The translations under genes were made by a program, and so were the position numbers. This document shows positions 28,946 through 38,825 of a DNA stretch of 64,000 nt, in pieces. The notes below the pieces were generated by a model. That model was given only the letters and a program-made list of their open reading frames with translations. It made no database searches and had not been told where the DNA came from. Every line of letters starts with the position of its first letter. The first letter of the stretch is position 1. Source of the DNA: Aquimonas voraii. GTDB taxonomy: Bacteria > Pseudomonadota > Gammaproteobacteria > Xanthomonadales > Xanthomonadaceae. The DNA is taken from NCBI RefSeq assembly GCF_900101825.1, contig NZ_FNAG01000002.1, positions 372,001-436,000 of the forward strand. Direction: 5' to 3'.

Positions 28946-28961
28946 GGACAGTCGACTGTCC
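28946..28961. promoter_or_regulatory. 16-base perfect palindrome, possible operator
   Basis: GGACAGTCGACTGTCC, 13 bases after the WYL regulator stop and 138 bases before the ADOP permease start. A perfect palindrome of this size in a short intergenic region is a candidate operator; no U-run for termination. Confidence 0.4.
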
Positions 28962-29099
28962 ACGGCTGAACAGTGCGCGCGCTCCGACGCGGGAGAAGCG
29001 CTCGCTGCGCGGCGTTCTCCTGGTTGGCACGTTGCGTGCTGTGGCTGCTCCTGTCGGCCTACAGGGTCGTGAACGCCTTCTGGACCGGTGCAACTCATC

Positions 29100-31520
29100 A
29101 TGAAACCGCTGATTGCCGATCTGCGCCATGCCGCGCGGGCCCTTGCCCGCACGCCGGGCTTCACCCTCACTGCGGTGCTGATGCTGGCCTTGGCCATGGG
29201 CGCCCTGGCGGCACTGTTCAGTGCCGTCAACGCGGTGCTTCTGCGCCCTTTGCCGTTTCCGGAGGCGGAGCGCCTGTTCTACGTGTCGGGCGATGCGCCG
29301 GGCTCCCAGTTCAGCGGCGAACTGGGCGTGGCCAACGAATTCCTCGTGCACTATCGAGAGCGCTCCAAGCTCATCGAACATGCCGCCCAGTACAACGGAT
29401 TCACCAACACCGTACGCGTCGACGAGCGCGCCGAGCGGCTGGAAATGTCCTCGCCCAGCAGCGAGTTCTTCAACGCGCTCGGCGTGGCGCCCGCGCTGGG
29501 CCGCCTGCCGGTCGCCGATGAGCCGGTGCCGGTGGCGGTGATCAGCGATCGCTTCTGGGCCGACTGGTTCGGGCGCGACCCGGCGGTCTTGGGTCGCACC
29601 GTGACCCTGTTCGGTGAGCCCCGCGAGATCGTGGCGGTCATGCCTCCCCACTTCCGCTTTCCCGAAGAAGACACTTGGCTGTGGATGGCGCGCCCCGTCG
29701 ACGAATCCAGCATCGGCCAGACCGGCCGCTTCAACTCGGCGATGATCGTGCGCGCCCGCCCCGGAGTCACGGCCGAAGCCCTGCAGGCCGAGCTTTCGCT
29801 GCTGGCGGCTGAAATGCCGGAGCGCTTTGGCGGTACGGCGGCCTACAGCCGCCTCATGCAGCAGTACCGGGTGATCGTGCAGCCGCTGGATGCGCAGCTG
29901 CTGGGGCCGATCGCGGGTCCGCTCTGGCTGCTGCTGGCTGCCGCCGCGGTGCTGCTGGTGGTGGCCTGCGCGAATCTGGCCAATCTGTTCCTGGTGCGCG
30001 CGGAGTCACGCCAGCGCGAACTCGCGGTCAGGCGTGCGCTCGGGGCTGGCCGCGTGCAGCTGGTACGTCTGCAGCTCGCCGAGTCGATCCTGGTCGCCGC
30101 GATGGCGGGCATGCTGGCCGTGCTGATCGCGGCCCTGCTGCTGCCCTTGCTGGTGAGCTTCGCGCCGGCCGGGGTGCCGCGCCTCTCCGATGCAGGTCTG
30201 GATGCCGCGACACTTGCCTTCACTGCCGCGACGGCGCTGCTCTCCGGCGTGCTGTGTGGCCTGCTGCCGGCCTGGCGCGGCGCCGCTCCGGAGCTGTCGG
30301 GTCTGCGCGAGGGGGGGCGTGGCCACATCGCAGGCGAGAACCGCACTCGCCAAGGCCTTGTCGTGGCTCAGACCGCGATGGCGCTCACCCTGCTGATCGG
30401 TGCCGGGCTGCTGCTGCGCAGCGCCAACGCGCTCTACAACGTGGATCCGGGCTACGAGGTCCGCGACGTCTTCACCTTCCAGTTCGCACCCGAACAGGCT
30501 CGCCTGGACAGCCCGGCGGCGTGGTCGCGCTTCCACCTCGAAGTGCTGGAACGCTTGCGGGCCGTGCCGGGCGTGCAGTCGGTCGGTCTGGTCGAGAACG
30601 TTCCGCTCAACGAAGGCACCGCGGCCTCGCGCGCTCGCACCCAGGACATGGGCGTTTCCGCGGCGGAGGGGCAGGTGATCAACATCACCTACAGCGCCGG
30701 CGACTACTTCCGCAGCATGGGCATTTCCTTGGTTTCCGGTCGCGAGTTCACCGCACAGGACCATGCGGGCAGCGGCGTGCTCATCGTCAGCCGTGCCGCG
30801 GCCGAGCGGCTCTGGCCGGGCCGCGATCCGTTGGGCCAGCGGCTGCAGCGCGAGGGCCGCGAGGACTGGGAAACCGTTGTCGGTGTCGTCGAGAACGTCC
30901 TGCAGGACAACTTCTGGTCGCCGCCGGAACCGCTGGTCTACCTGCCCTTGATGGCGCCCTCGACGGGTCCGTCGTGGACGGTGACCACGCCGGCCTACGT
31001 GATCAAGAGCGCGCGCGCCGACAGCATCGGTGGTGAGGTGCGGGCCTTGCTCCGCGAACTCGCGCCTGAGGCTCCGATGTATCGCGTCTTCACCCTGCAG
31101 GGCCTGGTCGATGCCTCGCTCACGCGCCTGTCGTTCACGCTGTTGACGCTCGGTCTCGCGGCGACGCTGGCGGTCTGCCTCGGGGCGGTGGGCCTGTACG
31201 GAGTGCTTTCCTACGTGGTCGCCTCGCGCACCCGCGAGATCGGCGTGCGCATGGCCCTGGGCGCCCCAGCGGCCCGCGTGCAGCGGATGATCGTCAGTCA
31301 AGGCCTGGGGGTGGTCGCCGCGGGGGTCTGCCTCGGCCTGATGGCCGCGGCCGTTGCCAGCCAGGCGATTGGCAGCCTCCTGTTTGGCGTGCAGGCGCTG
31401 GACCTAGCGACCTTTCTCGGGATGGCCCTGCTGATGCTGGCGATAGGCGCACTCGCCAGCTACCTGCCGGCGCGTCGTGCGTCCCGGCTGGCGCCCATGG
31501 AGTCGCTGCGCAGGGAGTAG
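29100..31520 (+). CDS. ADOP-family ABC transporter permease (MacB/FtsX-like)
   Basis: 806 residues. Two tandem modules, each a periplasmic core domain next to FtsX-type membrane spans: one span at about 20-45, three spans at about 275-405, a further span near 425, and three spans near the C-terminus (ending SYLPARRASRLAPMESLRRE). This is the 'acidobacterial duplicated orphan permease' layout. Such permeases normally need a LolD/MacB-type ATPase; none is encoded in this window. It may move peptides, lipids or a signal across the envelope. The start MKPLIADLRHAARAL is usual for the family; a GTG four codons upstream is possible. Confidence 0.85.
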   Translation: MKPLIADLRHAARALARTPGFTLTAVLMLALAMGALAALFSAVNAVLLRPLPFPEAERLFYVSGDAPGSQFSGELGVANEFLVHYRERSKLIEHAAQYNGFTNTVRVDERAERLEMSSPSSEFFNALGVAPALGRLPVADEPVPVAVISDRFWADWFGRDPAVLGRTVTLFGEPREIVAVMPPHFRFPEEDTWLWMARPVDESSIGQTGRFNSAMIVRARPGVTAEALQAELSLLAAEMPERFGGTAAYSRLMQQYRVIVQPLDAQLLGPIAGPLWLLLAAAAVLLVVACANLANLFLVRAESRQRELAVRRALGAGRVQLVRLQLAESILVAAMAGMLAVLIAALLLPLLVSFAPAGVPRLSDAGLDAATLAFTAATALLSGVLCGLLPAWRGAAPELSGLREGGRGHIAGENRTRQGLVVAQTAMALTLLIGAGLLLRSANALYNVDPGYEVRDVFTFQFAPEQARLDSPAAWSRFHLEVLERLRAVPGVQSVGLVENVPLNEGTAASRARTQDMGVSAAEGQVINITYSAGDYFRSMGISLVSGREFTAQDHAGSGVLIVSRAAAERLWPGRDPLGQRLQREGREDWETVVGVVENVLQDNFWSPPEPLVYLPLMAPSTGPSWTVTTPAYVIKSARADSIGGEVRALLRELAPEAPMYRVFTLQGLVDASLTRLSFTLLTLGLAATLAVCLGAVGLYGVLSYVVASRTREIGVRMALGAPAARVQRMIVSQGLGVVAAGVCLGLMAAAVASQAIGSLLFGVQALDLATFLGMALLMLAIGALASYLPARRASRLAPMESLRRE

Positions 31521-31681
31521 AGGCGCGGCGCGTGCTGCGGGGGACGAACGCCGCGGAGTGCGCAGGCGATGTGTCGCTCAATGCACCCGCAGCGTTGAAC
31601 CGCGCCTGCCTGGCGGGTTCGGCGCGACCTCATCCGGCGCGACCTCATGCTGCGCGGATCCCGGCCCGAGTTTGGACGCTC

Positions 31682-31723
31682 AAAAACAGCGACCCACCGG
31701 CGTCAGACGCTGCGGTGGGTCGC
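31682..31723 (-). terminator. Intrinsic terminator of the arginine-rich mini-gene
   Basis: Ten-base stem (31689-31698 with 31714-31723), extended by an inner GCGTC/GACGC stem, then TGTTTTT on the minus strand (A-run at 31682-31686). It lies ten bases beyond the stop of the 23-residue gene. Confidence 0.85.
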
Positions 31724-31733
31724 GGGGTTCTGC

Positions 31734-31805
31734 TTACAGCTTGCCGCGGGTACGCAGATCACGGCGGAGGCGATTGCGACGGCGACGCAGACGGGCCAGC
31801 TTCAT
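31734..31805 (-). CDS. Arginine-rich 23-residue protein
   Basis: Begins MKLARLRRRRNRLRR and ends TRGKL: 11 Arg and 2 Lys in 23 residues with one Asp, so highly basic and probably one amphipathic helix. Support for a real gene: AAGGA seven bases before the ATG, an extended -10 about 35 bases upstream, and a strong intrinsic terminator ten bases after the stop. The three together make a complete transcription unit of about 150 bases. No family is recognised. The composition suggests binding to RNA, the ribosome or another polyanion, but this is inference. An alternative is a leader peptide or a small RNA with fortuitous coding. Confidence 0.65.
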   Translation of the reverse strand: MKLARLRRRRNRLRRDLRTRGKL

Positions 31806-31840
31806 GGCGGAGTCCTTGGTTGGGGTGGAAAGGGGCGCGG

Positions 31841-31849
31841 ATTGTCGCA
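31841..31849 (-). promoter_or_regulatory. Extended -10 promoter of the arginine-rich mini-gene
   Basis: On the minus strand TGCGACAAT, an extended -10. Transcription would start near 31834, with a leader of about 30 bases. Confidence 0.45.
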
Positions 31850-32289
31850 CGGTGGGCAGCATCGCGCTTGCGTCGAACCTATGGGGGCGGTGGACCCGGG
31901 CAGGTTTCCAGTGATGGTGGACCAGAGCGAAGCCGGTCGCTCACCAGCCAAGCAAGCTCAGTCTTGCCGGCATGGGCTGCGCCAGTTCCGTGGGCGCGAC
32001 AGAAAGGCCCACTCCGACGCGTGCGCCGCGCTCGGCTCTGAAGCAACTGCCCTAGCCGCCGTGAGCTTCGCCGTGCCAATCACTGTTCTCGGGCCGCCGC
32101 GAATGGGATGACCAGCGCCGGAACATCAGCCCACTGGCCAGTGCGGCGGCGCACAGCCCGATGATGAAGCCCGATGACTCGCTGCCGCTGATGCCGACCT
32201 CGCTTCGAGGTTGGCCAGTCGCGGCCGTCCGGGCCCTGGGGTAGGAAGCGGCCTGTCTGGCCTTCGCCTGCCATAGACTGTTGTGCAGC
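31850..32289. other. 440-base intergenic region, little recognised
   Basis: Between the mini-gene promoter and the HAD phosphatase. A minus-strand frame (32052-32291) with one possible membrane span was considered but not accepted. TAGACT at 32274-32279 may be the -10 of the HAD gene, giving a very short leader. Confidence 0.4.
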
Positions 32290-32910
32290 ATGCCGACCCG
32301 ATCCGACCTCGCCCTCTTTGATTTCGACGGCACCCTGACGACGTGTGAGACCTTCCCGGTCTTTCTCAAGCGCGTGCTGCCCAGGTCGCGCCTGCGTGCC
32401 GGTTGGCTGCGGCTATGGCCGCTGGTGTTGGGCTATCGCCTGCGGCTGGTGTCGGGTACGCGCCTGCGCTCGGCGATCGTGAGGCTTGGCTTCACGGGCG
32501 CGGATCGCGAGGCGCTGGAGCGGGAAGGCGTGCGCTTCGCTGCGGATTACCTGCCCGGCGTGCTGCGGCCGGAGGCCATGGCGCGTCTCCTCTGGCATCG
32601 CCAGCGCGGTGATCGCGTGGTGATCGTGTCCGGTGGGCTCGGCACGTATCTCCGGCCGTGGGCGGCGGCTCAGGGGCTGGAGCTGCTGTGTTCGGAGCTG
32701 GAGACGGTCGATGGCCGCTGCACCGGTGTGTTCGCGGGTGCTCAATGCGTGGGGGCTGAAAAGGCGCGCCGCGTCCGTGGGCACATCGATCTCGCGGCCT
32801 ATGCCGAGGTCCACGCCTATGGCGACACGCCTGAGGACGCCGAGCTGCTCGCGCTGGCGGACCACCGCCATTACCGGGGCCGCAGGATGAGCCGCGCCGA
32901 CCGCGCTTGA
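32290..32910 (+). CDS. HAD-IB family phosphatase
   Basis: 206 residues. Motif I FDFDGTLT (nucleophile Asp) is near the N-terminus, motif II is VIVSGG, and motif III/IV is represented by the Lys in GAEKARR and the acidic GDTPED. The helical cap between motifs I and II matches the phosphoserine-phosphatase-like HAD-IB group. Likely hydrolyses a small phosphate ester in the cytoplasm; substrate not deducible. The start at ATG 32290 is preferred over TTG 32281. A pseudouridine-synthase-like gene follows after 68 bases with its own possible -10. Confidence 0.85.
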   Translation: MPTRSDLALFDFDGTLTTCETFPVFLKRVLPRSRLRAGWLRLWPLVLGYRLRLVSGTRLRSAIVRLGFTGADREALEREGVRFAADYLPGVLRPEAMARLLWHRQRGDRVVIVSGGLGTYLRPWAAAQGLELLCSELETVDGRCTGVFAGAQCVGAEKARRVRGHIDLAAYAEVHAYGDTPEDAELLALADHRHYRGRRMSRADRA

Positions 32911-32946
32911 TGCGGCCCTTGCGGCAGCGGCTGTACCGCGGGCGCG

Positions 32947-32952
32947 TACACT
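32947..32952 (+). promoter_or_regulatory. TACACT -10 before the pseudouridine-synthase-like gene
   Basis: TACACT 27 bases before the start codon; transcription would begin near 32959. It is one of four TACACT elements at similar positions in this window. Confidence 0.35.
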
Positions 32953-32978
32953 CGGCGCTGCTTTCCACGGCCCCATCG

Positions 32979-33683
32979 ATGTCCGAGCCCATCCGACTGT
33001 CCAAACGCGTCATCGAGCTGACCGGCTGCTCGCGTGCCCAGGCCGAGCGCTACATCGAGGGCGGCTGCGTCAGCGTCGATGGCGAGGTGATCGACCGTCC
33101 CGAGCATCCGGTGCGCGAGCAGCGCGTCGAGGTGGATCTGGAGGCCATCGCCGCGCCGCTGGAGCCCATGACCGTGCTGTTGCACAAGCCCGCCGGCGTG
33201 GAGGTGGCGCCGGCCCTGGTTGCCGCGGACCGGCATTGGGCGGACGACCCCAGCGGCATCCGCCCGCTGCGCCGACATCTGCGCAGGCTGTCCCCGCTGC
33301 TGCCGCTGGAGCACGGCGCCTGCGGCCTGCAGCCTTTCACCCAGGACGGGCGTCTGCTCCATCGCATGCGCGAGGAAGGAGCCCGCATCGAGCAGGAGTT
33401 CATCGTCGAGGTCGAGGGCAGCGTCGCCGCCTACGGCCTGCATCGCCTGAGCCATGGGCTGCGCTTCGAGGGCCGCACGCTGCCGCCGTGCAAGGTGAGC
33501 TGGCAGAGCGAAACCCGCCTGCGCTTCGCCATCAAGGATGTGCGCCCGGGCCAGTTGGCGTGGATGTGTGGGCAGGTGGATCTGCGTCTGCTCTCGGCGC
33601 GGCGCATCCGTCTCGGGCGCGTGCCCTTGGCCAAGCTGCCTGAGTCGAGTTGGCGCTACCTGCCTCGCGGCGAGCGCTTCTGA
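32979..33683 (+). CDS. RsuA/RluF-like protein with altered active site
   Basis: 234 residues. An N-terminal S4 RNA-binding domain (LSKRVIELTGCSRAQAERYI, GGCVSVDGEVI) is followed by a pseudouridine-synthase-like domain (MTVLLHKPAGVEV). In active members the catalytic Asp sits in a GRLDxxTxGLL motif. Here the matching segment is LPLEHGACGLQPF, with Glu 111 in place of Asp and no Thr. It could be an RNA-binding pseudoenzyme or have altered chemistry. The domain assignment is clear from family pattern; the loss of the residue is read directly. Start set by the S4 domain. Confidence 0.8.
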   Translation: MSEPIRLSKRVIELTGCSRAQAERYIEGGCVSVDGEVIDRPEHPVREQRVEVDLEAIAAPLEPMTVLLHKPAGVEVAPALVAADRHWADDPSGIRPLRRHLRRLSPLLPLEHGACGLQPFTQDGRLLHRMREEGARIEQEFIVEVEGSVAAYGLHRLSHGLRFEGRTLPPCKVSWQSETRLRFAIKDVRPGQLAWMCGQVDLRLLSARRIRLGRVPLAKLPESSWRYLPRGERF

Positions 33684-33925
33684 CGATGCGCGGTGGGGCG
33701 AACTAACGCGCCTCCCGCGAGCCAAGAGGCATCTTCCGCCGGGGCGAGACTGCCCCTTGGGGGCGAGTGCCGCCGCCGAGCGCTTCCCATGACATTCCGT
33801 TTCCGTGAGCCCGTGCCGGTACCGCTTGCGTCGATGCAGGACCGAGCCGCCGCCGGGCTGCGGATCGTCGGCGGGCCGCGGCTGCGCTAGCCTTGCATCC
33901 CTCTTCAGATCGCCGGGAGCCCGCC

Positions 33926-34366
33926 ATGCACCGTCCCCTTCGTTGCGCTGCCGTACTCGCATTCGCCGCCGCGCTGCTGCCTCTCGAAGCGGCGCGTGCC
34001 GGCAATGTCGACTGCGAGATGCGCTTCAATCTTTCCGGCTGGTCGGCCTTCTACAAGCGTTCGAGCGGCGAAGGCACGATCACCTGCAACAACGGCCAGT
34101 CGATGCGCGTACGGCTGGAGGCGCGTGGCGGCGGAATTTCGTTCGGCAAGTCGCGCATCGAGAACGGCGTGGGCGAGTTCTCCGGCGTCGACGACATCCG
34201 CGAATTGATCGGCGGCTATGCCAGCGCCGAAGCGCATGCCGGGGCCGGACGTTCGGCCAAAGGGCAGGTGGTCACCAAGGGCGAGATTTCGCTTGCACTT
34301 TCGGGCACGGGCAAGGGTTGGGATGTGGGCGTCGCCTTCGGCAGCTTCGTCATCAGCGAGCGCTGA
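33926..34366 (+). CDS. Small exported protein of unknown function
   Basis: 146 residues with a signal peptide, MHRPLRCAAVLAFAAALLPLEAARA, cleaved near residue 25. The mature part has two cysteines (CEMRFN and TITCNN) that could form a disulfide, and glycine-rich strands ending VGVAFGSFVISER. It looks like an all-beta periplasmic or outer-membrane-associated protein. GGGAG precedes the start. No family is recognised with confidence. Transcribed toward the PagL-like gene. Confidence 0.7.
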   Translation: MHRPLRCAAVLAFAAALLPLEAARAGNVDCEMRFNLSGWSAFYKRSSGEGTITCNNGQSMRVRLEARGGGISFGKSRIENGVGEFSGVDDIRELIGGYASAEAHAGAGRSAKGQVVTKGEISLALSGTGKGWDVGVAFGSFVISER

Positions 34367-34441
34367 GCCCGCGGGCGGCAGCGGCACGCGTGGCCGCCTG
34401 TTGAGCTCGCAGGTCCAGCGGCGCGCTGATGTGGCCTCCGC

Positions 34442-34957
34442 CTAGAACTGGAAGCCCACCGACAGATAGCTTTCGCCCTTGTTCGGTTGGCGCGTGCGGG
34501 CGTTCGAGAGGTGCCCCAGGCCGATCACCAGGCGACCGAAGCGGATGCCGAGGTGGCTGTGGAACTGGTAGCCGCTGCTCAGGTAGTTGGTGACGTGGCT
34601 GACGGCCGCGAGGCCCGAGGCCAGGGTCACCCGGCCGAAGTCGTAGCCGAGCTGCAGCGAGGCGAAATGCACGCGCTGGTCGCTGCCCGCGGGGGCGGTG
34701 TCATGGCGGCCGATGCTGCCGGCGTTCAGCGCGTAGAAGTCGAGTCCAAACGGCAGGCGCGGCTGTGGCCTTGCGTGGGTCAGCAGCACGAAGTCGGTGT
34801 TCGGCGTGTCCGGGGCGTCGCTGATGCCGGCCTGCAGGGTGGTCCAAGGCGCGCGGGCCGGCTCCGCGGCCAACGCCGGCGTGAGCAGGGCCAGCGCCAG
34901 GCACAGGCCAAGTGCAGCGGCCGTTGCCTTGGCGGGCGAAAGAGAATGGGGGGGCAT
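34442..34957 (-). CDS. PagL-like lipid A 3-O-deacylase
   Basis: 171 residues. Signal peptide to about residue 31 (LALALLTPALAA). The mature protein has alternating beta-strand patterns and a terminal Phe, as in eight-stranded outer membrane barrels. Near the C-terminus GHLSNARTRQPNKGES carries His 149, Ser 151, Asn 152 and Glu 162, the His-x-Ser-Asn and Glu arrangement of PagL. It would remove the 3-linked acyl chain of lipid A. The short C-terminus QF fits barrel assembly. Divergent from dapB. Good family match, activity untested. Confidence 0.8.
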   Translation of the reverse strand: MPPHSLSPAKATAAALGLCLALALLTPALAAEPARAPWTTLQAGISDAPDTPNTDFVLLTHARPQPRLPFGLDFYALNAGSIGRHDTAPAGSDQRVHFASLQLGYDFGRVTLASGLAAVSHVTNYLSSGYQFHSHLGIRFGRLVIGLGHLSNARTRQPNKGESYLSVGFQF

Positions 34958-35177
34958 GGGCGTCCCTGTGCGGGCAGGCCGGCATCCGATGCCGGCGGAG
35001 GGGGGGCGGCGCGGTGGTCCCGAAGGCCCAGGCCAGATGGAGCACCTTGCACGGCCCGCGCAGAATAGGAAGGACAGGGCGGGGCTGCCAGCCCCAGACG
35101 TGCACCGCAGCGTTGCCGAGAACGGTCCAATTGCGCAGGCAGCGCTTCGCGTTGGCATCCCGCAGCGCGGGCTCGCC

Positions 35178-35183
35178 TACACT
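35178..35183 (+). promoter_or_regulatory. TACACT -10 before dapB
   Basis: CCTACACT with the hexamer 26 bases before the dapB start; transcription near 35190. A CCCGC-AGC-GCGGG hairpin overlaps the spacer upstream. Confidence 0.4.
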
Positions 35184-35208
35184 CGCGGCCCCTGACTCTC
35201 ACCGGTGA

Positions 35209-35997
35209 ATGACCATGGACGATCGCCGCGCCAGGCTGCTGATCCACGGAGCTTCGGGCCGCATGGGCCGCAGCCTGCTGTCGCTGGTGGCCGAACACCC
35301 CGGCCTGCATCTGGTCGCGGCCGTGGCCAACGCACCGCGCGCCGATCTCGGTGCGCTCGCGGTGCTGCGCCCCGCGCAGATCGCCCAGGCACCAGCCTTC
35401 GATGTCGTCATCGACTTCAGCGCGCCCAGCGCCCTGCCTGCGCTGGCGGCGGCCTGTGCCGAGCGCGGTGCGGCGCTGGTGTCCGGCACCACCGGCCTCG
35501 ATGCCGCGGCGCTGGCTGCCCTCGATCAGGCGGCACAGCGGGTGCCGGTGTTGTGGGCGGCGAACTTCTCGCTGGGCGTGGCCCTGCTGGCGGCGCTGGC
35601 CCGGCGCGCTGCGGCGGCCGTGCCCGACTGGGACTGCGAGATCATCGAAACCCACCATCGCCGCAAGCAGGACGCTCCCTCGGGCACGGCCCTGCGTCTG
35701 GGCGAGGCCATCGCGGCCGGGCGCGGGCAGTCGCTCGCTGCGCTGGCGCGGCATGGGCGCGAGGGCGCGCAGGCGCCGCGCATTGCCGGCGAGATCGGCT
35801 TCCACGCCGTGCGCGGCGGCGATGTCGTTGGCGATCACCAGATCCTGCTGGCGGGCGAGGCGGAAGTCATCGAGCTCACCCACCGCGCGGCCAGTCGCGA
35901 GGTGTTCGCGCGCGGCGCGCTGAAATCCGCGGCCTGGCTCAGCGGTCGCGGGCCGGGGCGGTATCGCGTCGAGGACGTGCTGGGGCTCGCCGACTGA
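35209..35997 (+). CDS. dapB: 4-hydroxy-tetrahydrodipicolinate reductase DapB
   Basis: 262 residues. Second committed step of lysine and diaminopimelate synthesis, reducing with NAD(P)H. Nucleotide loop GASGRMG at residues 14-20. Catalytic signature EIIETHHRRKQDAPSGTAL with the two His and the Lys. Complete C-terminal domain. The start ATG 35209 is used; a second ATG two codons later is equally possible. carA follows after a 262-base gap, the order seen in Xanthomonas. Confidence 0.96.
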   Translation: MTMDDRRARLLIHGASGRMGRSLLSLVAEHPGLHLVAAVANAPRADLGALAVLRPAQIAQAPAFDVVIDFSAPSALPALAAACAERGAALVSGTTGLDAAALAALDQAAQRVPVLWAANFSLGVALLAALARRAAAAVPDWDCEIIETHHRRKQDAPSGTALRLGEAIAAGRGQSLAALARHGREGAQAPRIAGEIGFHAVRGGDVVGDHQILLAGEAEVIELTHRAASREVFARGALKSAAWLSGRGPGRYRVEDVLGLAD

Positions 35998-36113
35998 GCT
36001 CGGGTGGCGGGGCCCGCTGCGAGCGACGACATCGCGTCATGCATGCCCTGAACCGTGATCGCCGCACGCGTTTGCTGCGTTCGCACAGGTGGACAGGTTG
36101 TGAGCGGAAAACG

Positions 36114-36119
36114 TAAACT
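36114..36119 (+). promoter_or_regulatory. Possible carA promoter and 135-base leader
   Basis: TAAACT, a -10-like hexamer, with only a weak GGACAG at -35. It implies a leader of about 135 bases before carA, long enough for pyrimidine or arginine control. The 6-bp hairpin GCGGAA/TTCCGC (36104-36124) overlaps the -10. No ARG box was recognised. Confidence 0.3.
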
Positions 36120-36259
36120 TCCGCCTCGCCTGCTTCACCTTTCGCCCCCTCCCTCGACGGCCTCCGGACCTGCTAGACGCAAGCCCGGCGGTTTCGCGCA
36201 AGCTGCGTCCAGCGCCGCTCGCAGGGGTGCCTCCCCGATCCTCACAAGGCGAATCGCTC

Positions 36260-37387
<1,128 letters not shown>

Positions 37388-37405
37388 TCCCGCAAGGAGT
37401 CCCCC

Positions 37406-38825
37406 ATGGCACGCAAAGCTTCCGCCCGAACGAGCCGCAGCAGTCCCGGTCGCTGGATCTTCTGGGGCCTGACGCGGGTGGGGCTGCCGATCGCTCTGCT
37501 GTACGGTCTGGTGTGGTGGCGCGTCGACGCGGCGATCTCCCGCCAGGTCGAGTCGCTGCAGGCTTTCGCGGATGTTCAGCGCGGCGGCAGCTTCTTCACT
37601 TTCGATGGGCAGATGGGCGTCGACAGCCTGGAGGTCGCCCCGCGCCTGCCGGGAGCGCAGGGCCTGCGCTTGCGCACCGGGCGAGTCGCGCTGGAAACCC
37701 CCGGCCTCGGATGGATGCTGAAGGCGGGCGTTTTCGGCATGCCGCAGCAGCTGCCGCGGCGCATGGGCATCAGCGTTGCCAATCTGGAATTCGAGGGCGT
37801 TCCCTCCGGCCCCGAGGCCGGCTTCATCGGCGCCTACAGTGCCATGCCCTTCGAGGCCGCCGGCTGCGGGGTCAATGCCTTCAGTCGCAGCAATCTGGTC
37901 GACATGGGCCTGCCCGCCAGCGACACCGTCATCAGCGCGCGCTTCGAGCATTCCGACGCCGGCATCGTCAATATCAGCTGGGATCTGGGTACCCCGGGCG
38001 TGGGGCGGCTGGAATGGCGTCTGGGCGTTGCCTTGCCCGGCGGAGCGGGCGTTTCCACTGATCAGCTCGCCCAAGGGCGGCTGGCGAACCTGAGCCTCGC
38101 CTTCATCGACGAAGGCTTCATGCAGGCCCGCAACGGCTGGTGCACCGATCGGGTGACCACGAGCCTCGCCGATTTCAACGCCCTGCACATGGAGTCGGTG
38201 CGTGGCCTGCTGCGCACCGTCGGCCTGCAGCCCGACGCCGACCTGTTGAAGGCCTTCGGCAAGTTCGCCGCCGATGGCGGCGAGTTCCGCATCGAGACCC
38301 GTCCGTCATCGGCGCTCGGCTTGATGCAGCTCGCGTCAATGCAGGGCGAGGCCCTGCGTCAGGCACTGGCGCCCTATGTGCGGGTCAGTGGCATCGATCC
38401 GGTGCGCTTCGCTTTCGCCGAAGTGCGGCCGATGACCCTGCGCGAGCAGCAGGTGGCCGCGGAAGTCGCCCGCACCCGGCTTGAGGACGGTGTGCCTCTC
38501 GATCCCGAGATCGAAGAGGTTGTCTCCGACCCGCCGCGGATTCCTGCGCCACAGCCGCCCAAGCAGGAGATTCCGCTGCCCGCGCGCGACGGTCGCATCG
38601 CCTATGAGGACCTTGCGCCCTACATCGGGCGCGAGCTTGAGGTGCTCTCGATTTATGGCAGCCGTCGCCGCGGCGAGCTCGTCAGCCACGCGCAGGCGCA
38701 GCTGGTGCTGCGCCTGCCGCCTGCGCAGGGCGGCTTCGACCTGACCATTCCCGCCGAGACCGTGCAGACCGTGCGCGTGCTCGATGCCGCCGCCATCCAA
38801 CCCGATTCCTCGACCGACCTGACCG

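Noticed and set aside
31621-31648. Direct repeat GGCGCGACCTCAT twice
   Set aside because: Short tandem duplication in a gene-free stretch with no associated feature.
32052-32291. 79-codon minus-strand frame with one hydrophobic segment (FIIGLCAAALASGLMFRRW)
   Set aside because: No ribosome site, it covers the start of the HAD gene, and the rest of the sequence looks random; kept only as a weak possibility.
33693-33890. 65-codon plus-strand frame between two genes
   Set aside because: No ribosome site, no domain, composition like non-coding GC-rich sequence.
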